A stretch of 64,000 bases of DNA from Bacillota bacterium (GTDB lineage: Bacteria > Bacillota > Clostridia > Christensenellales > Aristaeellaceae): assembly GCA_023436585.1 (NCBI GenBank), contig JAEZIN010000028.1:310001-374000 (forward strand), given 5' to 3'. This document shows positions 61,258 to 64,000 of this stretch, piece by piece (position 1 is the first letter of the stretch; each line of letters starts with the position of its first letter). Both the position numbers and the translations under genes were made by a program. The notes under the pieces are model-generated. The model saw nothing but the letters and a program-made list of their open reading frames with translations, was not told where the DNA came from and searched no databases.

Positions 61258-63624
61258 ATGAACACACATCTTTTGTGGTACCGTCAGCCCGCCGGTCATG
61301 CCGGTTCAGGGGAGGTATCCTCCCTTCCTGTCAGCGAACTCGGATTTGACGGCCAGACCTCCGTATGGGAGACACAGGCGCTGCCCATCGGTAACGGGTA
61401 CATGGGCGGCATGGTTTATGGCACCGTACCCACCGAGCGCATACAGTTCAATGACAAGACGCTGTGGAGCGGTGGGCCGGGGTCCAAAGAAGGGTATCAT
61501 TTTGGCAACCATCCAGGCGCGGCAGAACACCTTGATAAGATTCGGGGGCTGCTTCTAAAAGGCAACAAGGAAAGCGCCATGCGCCTTTCAGACGAGCATC
61601 TCACCGGGGAGCAGAACGGCTTTGGATGCTACCAAAATTTTGGGGAAGTACTTTTGCGATTTCCGGGCCATGAAGAATTCTCCGATTACACCCGCAGCCT
61701 CGATTTGGATGCTGCGCTTTCTTCTGTTCGCTACAGGGCAGGAAATGTTGAGATTGTCCGGGAGGCGTTTTGCAGCTATCCCGACCGGGTGATGGCCATA
61801 CGCATCGCCGCGAAGACACCGGGCACGTTCAGCATGGAAGCGGAGTTTTCACCGGGTCAGCCGAAGGCGGATATACAAATATCCGGAAACAGGATGATTT
61901 TATCCGGTTGTGTGCCGGATAACGGCCTTGCGTATGAGGCACAGCTTTTGATTGCCTGTCATGACGGGTGTCTTGTGGAGACGGAGCGGGGGATAGCGGT
62001 CAGGGATGCCGGCGAGGTCATTCTTTTGCTGGGCCTTGGCACTGACTACGCGAATGTGTACCCCCATTACCGGGGCGAGCATCCCCGCCAGGATATATCC
62101 GCCCGCATGGAGCGCGCAGCCGCCCTTGGCTGGCAGGCGCTTTTGCAGCGTCATCATGCCGATCACCGGGAGTTGTACCGCCGGGCGGAAATCACGCTTT
62201 CGGAAAGATCAAGCCCCGAATGCCCTACGGACGAACTGCTGCGGTGCTATCGCGACAAGCCGGAATTAGGCCTGGAAGCGCTGCTCTTCCATTATGGAAG
62301 GTATCTGCTCATTGCTTCTTCCAGGCCGGGGACGCTGCCGGCCAACCTGCAGGGCGTGTGGAATGAATCCAACCAGCCGGCCTGGTGCGGGGATTACCAC
62401 TTTAATATCAACCTGCAAATGAATTACTGGCCCGCGGAGGCGGCGTCGCTGACCGAATGCAGTGACAGCCTCGTTGACTATGTGCAAAGCCTTGTGGAGC
62501 CCGGCCGCGTGACGGCGAAAGAGCATTTTGGTTCGGACCGGGGCTGGGCTGTGAACACCATGAACAACCCCTTCGGCTTTACTGCCACAGGTTGGCGGTA
62601 TACCTGGGGCTGGGCGCCTAACAGCAACGCCTTTATCGCCATGAACCTGTGGGAGAAATATCTCTTTTATAGAAAGGCGGAGGACCTGCAAACAATCTAT
62701 CCGCTGATCAAGGGCGCGGCCCTTTTCTGGCTGGACTTTTTGTCATTGGACAGCGACGGGACGCTGGCATCCTCCCCATCCTTTTCCCCGGAGCACGGCG
62801 ATTGTGAAATCGGCTGTGCCATGGACCAGCAGCTTGCGCTCCTCCTCTTTACCGCGGCTATGGAGGCGGCAAGGCTGATGCATGCGGATTGGGATTTGCA
62901 GGCCGAGCTGGAAGGTGCGATGAGGAAGCTTTCGCCTCCGCTTCGCGTTGGACGGTGGGGTCAATTGCAGGAATGGAAGGAAGACCTGGATGATCCCAAG
63001 GATACCCACCGGCATGTATCCCAGTTGGTGGCGCTGTATCCGGGGAATCTGATCAGCAGCGGCACGCCGGAATATATGGAAGCGGCCAAAGTGACACTCG
63101 TTGGCCGGGGGGATGAGTCCACCGGCTGGAGCCGGGCCTGGAAGATGTGCCTGTGGGCAAGGCTGCAGGATGGGGACCATGCTTACAAGCTTTTGCAGGG
63201 CCAGATATTGACCTGCACCTATCCGAACCTTTTGGATACCCATCCGCCGTTTCAGATCGACGGGAATTTCGGCTATGCGGCCGGTGTCTGCGAAATGCTG
63301 CTGCAAAGCCAGGAGGGCGTGATATCGCTTCTGCCGGCGCTGCCATCCGCCTGGCAGACAGGTTCATTCAGAGGGCTCATGGCCAGGGGCGGGTTCAGGG
63401 TGGACGCAAGCTGGAAGCACGGGAGGCTGGTGCGCGTTGTCATCCATGCCGCGTGCAGCGGAGATTGCGCTTTGAAGGCAATCTCATGTGCCGGGGAAAA
63501 CCCGCGCATTGTGGAGGGAAAAGGCGGGCGGATTGATTTTTCTGTGGACGGCGCCCGTGTCATAAGGTTTGCCGCCAAAGCCGGCCATACGTATACTATG
63601 GAGATGGACGTGAACGGAATATAA
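61258..63624 (+). CDS. GH95 alpha-L-fucosidase-like glycosidase
   Basis: A 788-residue GH95 enzyme without a signal peptide. The N-terminal beta domain begins with LPIGNGYMGGMVYGTVPTER and LQFNDKTLWSGG-like IQFNDKTLWSGGPGSKEGY. The alpha6/alpha6 barrel carries NLQGVWNESNQPAWCGDYHF then NINLQMNYWPAE, containing the conserved Asn pair and acidic residues, and EHGDCEIGCAMDQQLA for the general acid region. ALYPGNLIS and RGGFRVD in the C-terminal part are also typical. GH95 includes alpha-1,2-L-fucosidases and alpha-L-galactosidases. No ribosome site is strong; CAGTGAGGCAAA precedes the ATG. It probably acts on the oligosaccharide imported by the Opp-type system. Confidence 0.93.
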   Translation: MNTHLLWYRQPAGHAGSGEVSSLPVSELGFDGQTSVWETQALPIGNGYMGGMVYGTVPTERIQFNDKTLWSGGPGSKEGYHFGNHPGAAEHLDKIRGLLLKGNKESAMRLSDEHLTGEQNGFGCYQNFGEVLLRFPGHEEFSDYTRSLDLDAALSSVRYRAGNVEIVREAFCSYPDRVMAIRIAAKTPGTFSMEAEFSPGQPKADIQISGNRMILSGCVPDNGLAYEAQLLIACHDGCLVETERGIAVRDAGEVILLLGLGTDYANVYPHYRGEHPRQDISARMERAAALGWQALLQRHHADHRELYRRAEITLSERSSPECPTDELLRCYRDKPELGLEALLFHYGRYLLIASSRPGTLPANLQGVWNESNQPAWCGDYHFNINLQMNYWPAEAASLTECSDSLVDYVQSLVEPGRVTAKEHFGSDRGWAVNTMNNPFGFTATGWRYTWGWAPNSNAFIAMNLWEKYLFYRKAEDLQTIYPLIKGAALFWLDFLSLDSDGTLASSPSFSPEHGDCEIGCAMDQQLALLLFTAAMEAARLMHADWDLQAELEGAMRKLSPPLRVGRWGQLQEWKEDLDDPKDTHRHVSQLVALYPGNLISSGTPEYMEAAKVTLVGRGDESTGWSRAWKMCLWARLQDGDHAYKLLQGQILTCTYPNLLDTHPPFQIDGNFGYAAGVCEMLLQSQEGVISLLPALPSAWQTGSFRGLMARGGFRVDASWKHGRLVRVVIHAACSGDCALKAISCAGENPRIVEGKGGRIDFSVDGARVIRFAAKAGHTYTMEMDVNGI

Positions 63625-63626
63625 GC

Positions 63627-63663
63627 AAACGCCTCCTCCCGGTCTTGCCGGAAGGGGGCGTTT
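63627..63663. terminator. bidirectional terminator between GH95 and the IolE-like gene
   Basis: A mismatched stem AACGCC..CCCGG/CCGG..GGGGGCGTT (63627-63663) with A-rich and T-rich flanks on both sides, between convergent genes. Confidence 0.75.
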
Positions 63664-63701
63664 GATTAACCATGGCACAAAGCCTTGAAGCTTCAGGAAA
63701 A

Positions 63702-64000
63702 TTATAGCCCGGTTTTCTCCCGGATATAGCGGCGGGCCTTGAGGGCGTACTCAAAGGGATTCGCTTTGGCGGGGTCCTGCTCGGCTTCCACAACGACCCA
63801 GCCTTCGTAGCTCTCTTTTTCCAGCACGTCAAAGATGGGGGAGAAGTCCACATCGCCGTCGCCTGGCACGGTGAAGACGCCGGCACGGACGGCAGTTAGA
63901 AAGCTCCAGCCTTCCTTTTCGGCCTGGGCACGCACGTTTTGACGCACATCCTTCAAATGCACGTGACGGATGCGGTGAATGTACTTTTTCAGCACGGGCA
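63702..64000 (-). CDS. myo-inosose-2 dehydratase-like (IolE), partial
   Basis: The C-terminal 99 or so residues of a sugar-phosphate isomerase/epimerase-type TIM barrel; the start lies beyond the window. HIRHVHLKDVRQNVRAQAEK carries a metal-site His-Lys-Asp, GVFTVPGDGDVDFSPIFDVL and EGWVVVEAEQDPAKANPFEY complete the site and match IolE closely. IolE dehydrates 2-keto-myo-inositol in inositol catabolism and needs a divalent metal. Inositol genes may therefore continue to the right. Other sugar isomerase-like TIM barrels are possible, but EAEQDPAKANP is distinctive. Confidence 0.8.
   Translation of the reverse strand, partial: PVLKKYIHRIRHVHLKDVRQNVRAQAEKEGWSFLTAVRAGVFTVPGDGDVDFSPIFDVLEKESYEGWVVVEAEQDPAKANPFEYALKARRYIREKTGL

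Noticed and set aside
1..64000. CRISPR array, tRNA, rRNA or insertion-sequence genes
   Set aside because: I saw no regularly spaced repeats, cloverleaf genes, ribosomal RNA or transposase frames in the window.

Overview
The window looks like chromosome from an anaerobic, sugar-fermenting member of the Bacillota, most likely class Clostridia. The evidence is strong AGGAGG-type ribosome sites, CUT1 sugar importers without their own ATPase, a DUF4489-type Clostridia protein, a glycyl radical enzyme with its activase, and ROK, LacI and AraC genes typical of Clostridia. The DNA is GC-rich by eye. I cannot place the genus. All four solute-binding proteins have signal peptides without a lipobox cysteine, which is unusual for a monoderm Gram-positive.

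Layout. 1-2209 (minus) is the wreck of an HK97-type prophage: head-tail genes, a capsid C-terminus and an excisionase-like HTH, with portal, protease and capsid N-terminus missing. 2565-4414 (minus) holds a DUF4489 protein and an MFS-like membrane protein. 4815-7954 (plus) is a CUT1 importer (binding protein and two permeases). 8200-15639 (minus) is a probable seven-gene operon from a near-consensus promoter at 15726-15754: two permeases, binding protein, two tandem ADP-ribosylglycohydrolase-family proteins, RpiB/LacAB isomerase and a medium-chain dehydrogenase. Divergent from it, 15952-28344 (plus) carries a LacI regulator, nucleoside hydrolase, DUF2961/GH172, GH116, GH3, ROK kinase, PfkB/ribokinase and GH42. 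Together these two arms look like a regulon for furanosidic or ribosyl-type sugars.

28409-38167 is a second regulon: a divergent AraC regulator, a glycyl radical enzyme of unknown substrate with its radical-SAM activase, a third CUT1 importer and another GH42. 38290-44780 (minus) holds an HD protein, a ROK kinase with a degenerate zinc motif, an unknown 220-residue protein, and an unusual three-gene unit (UbiG-like methyltransferase, Fe-S/FAD oxidase, acyl-reductase-like SDR). 45098-49451 (plus) has a secreted L,D-transpeptidase with four peptidoglycan-binding repeats, a GH3 and a small unknown protein. 49518-52450 (minus) is a DUF5054 (GH38-like) plus MBL hydrolase pair. 52946-63624 (plus) is a complete Opp/Dpp-type importer followed by a HAD phosphatase, AraC regulator and GH95, so it probably carries oligosaccharides. 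The right edge cuts an IolE-like inosose dehydratase.

The most notable non-gene signal is a roughly 65-bp intergenic element with two adjacent hairpins, present in four copies (8131, 35967, 55021, 61133), with compensatory base changes that preserve the stems.
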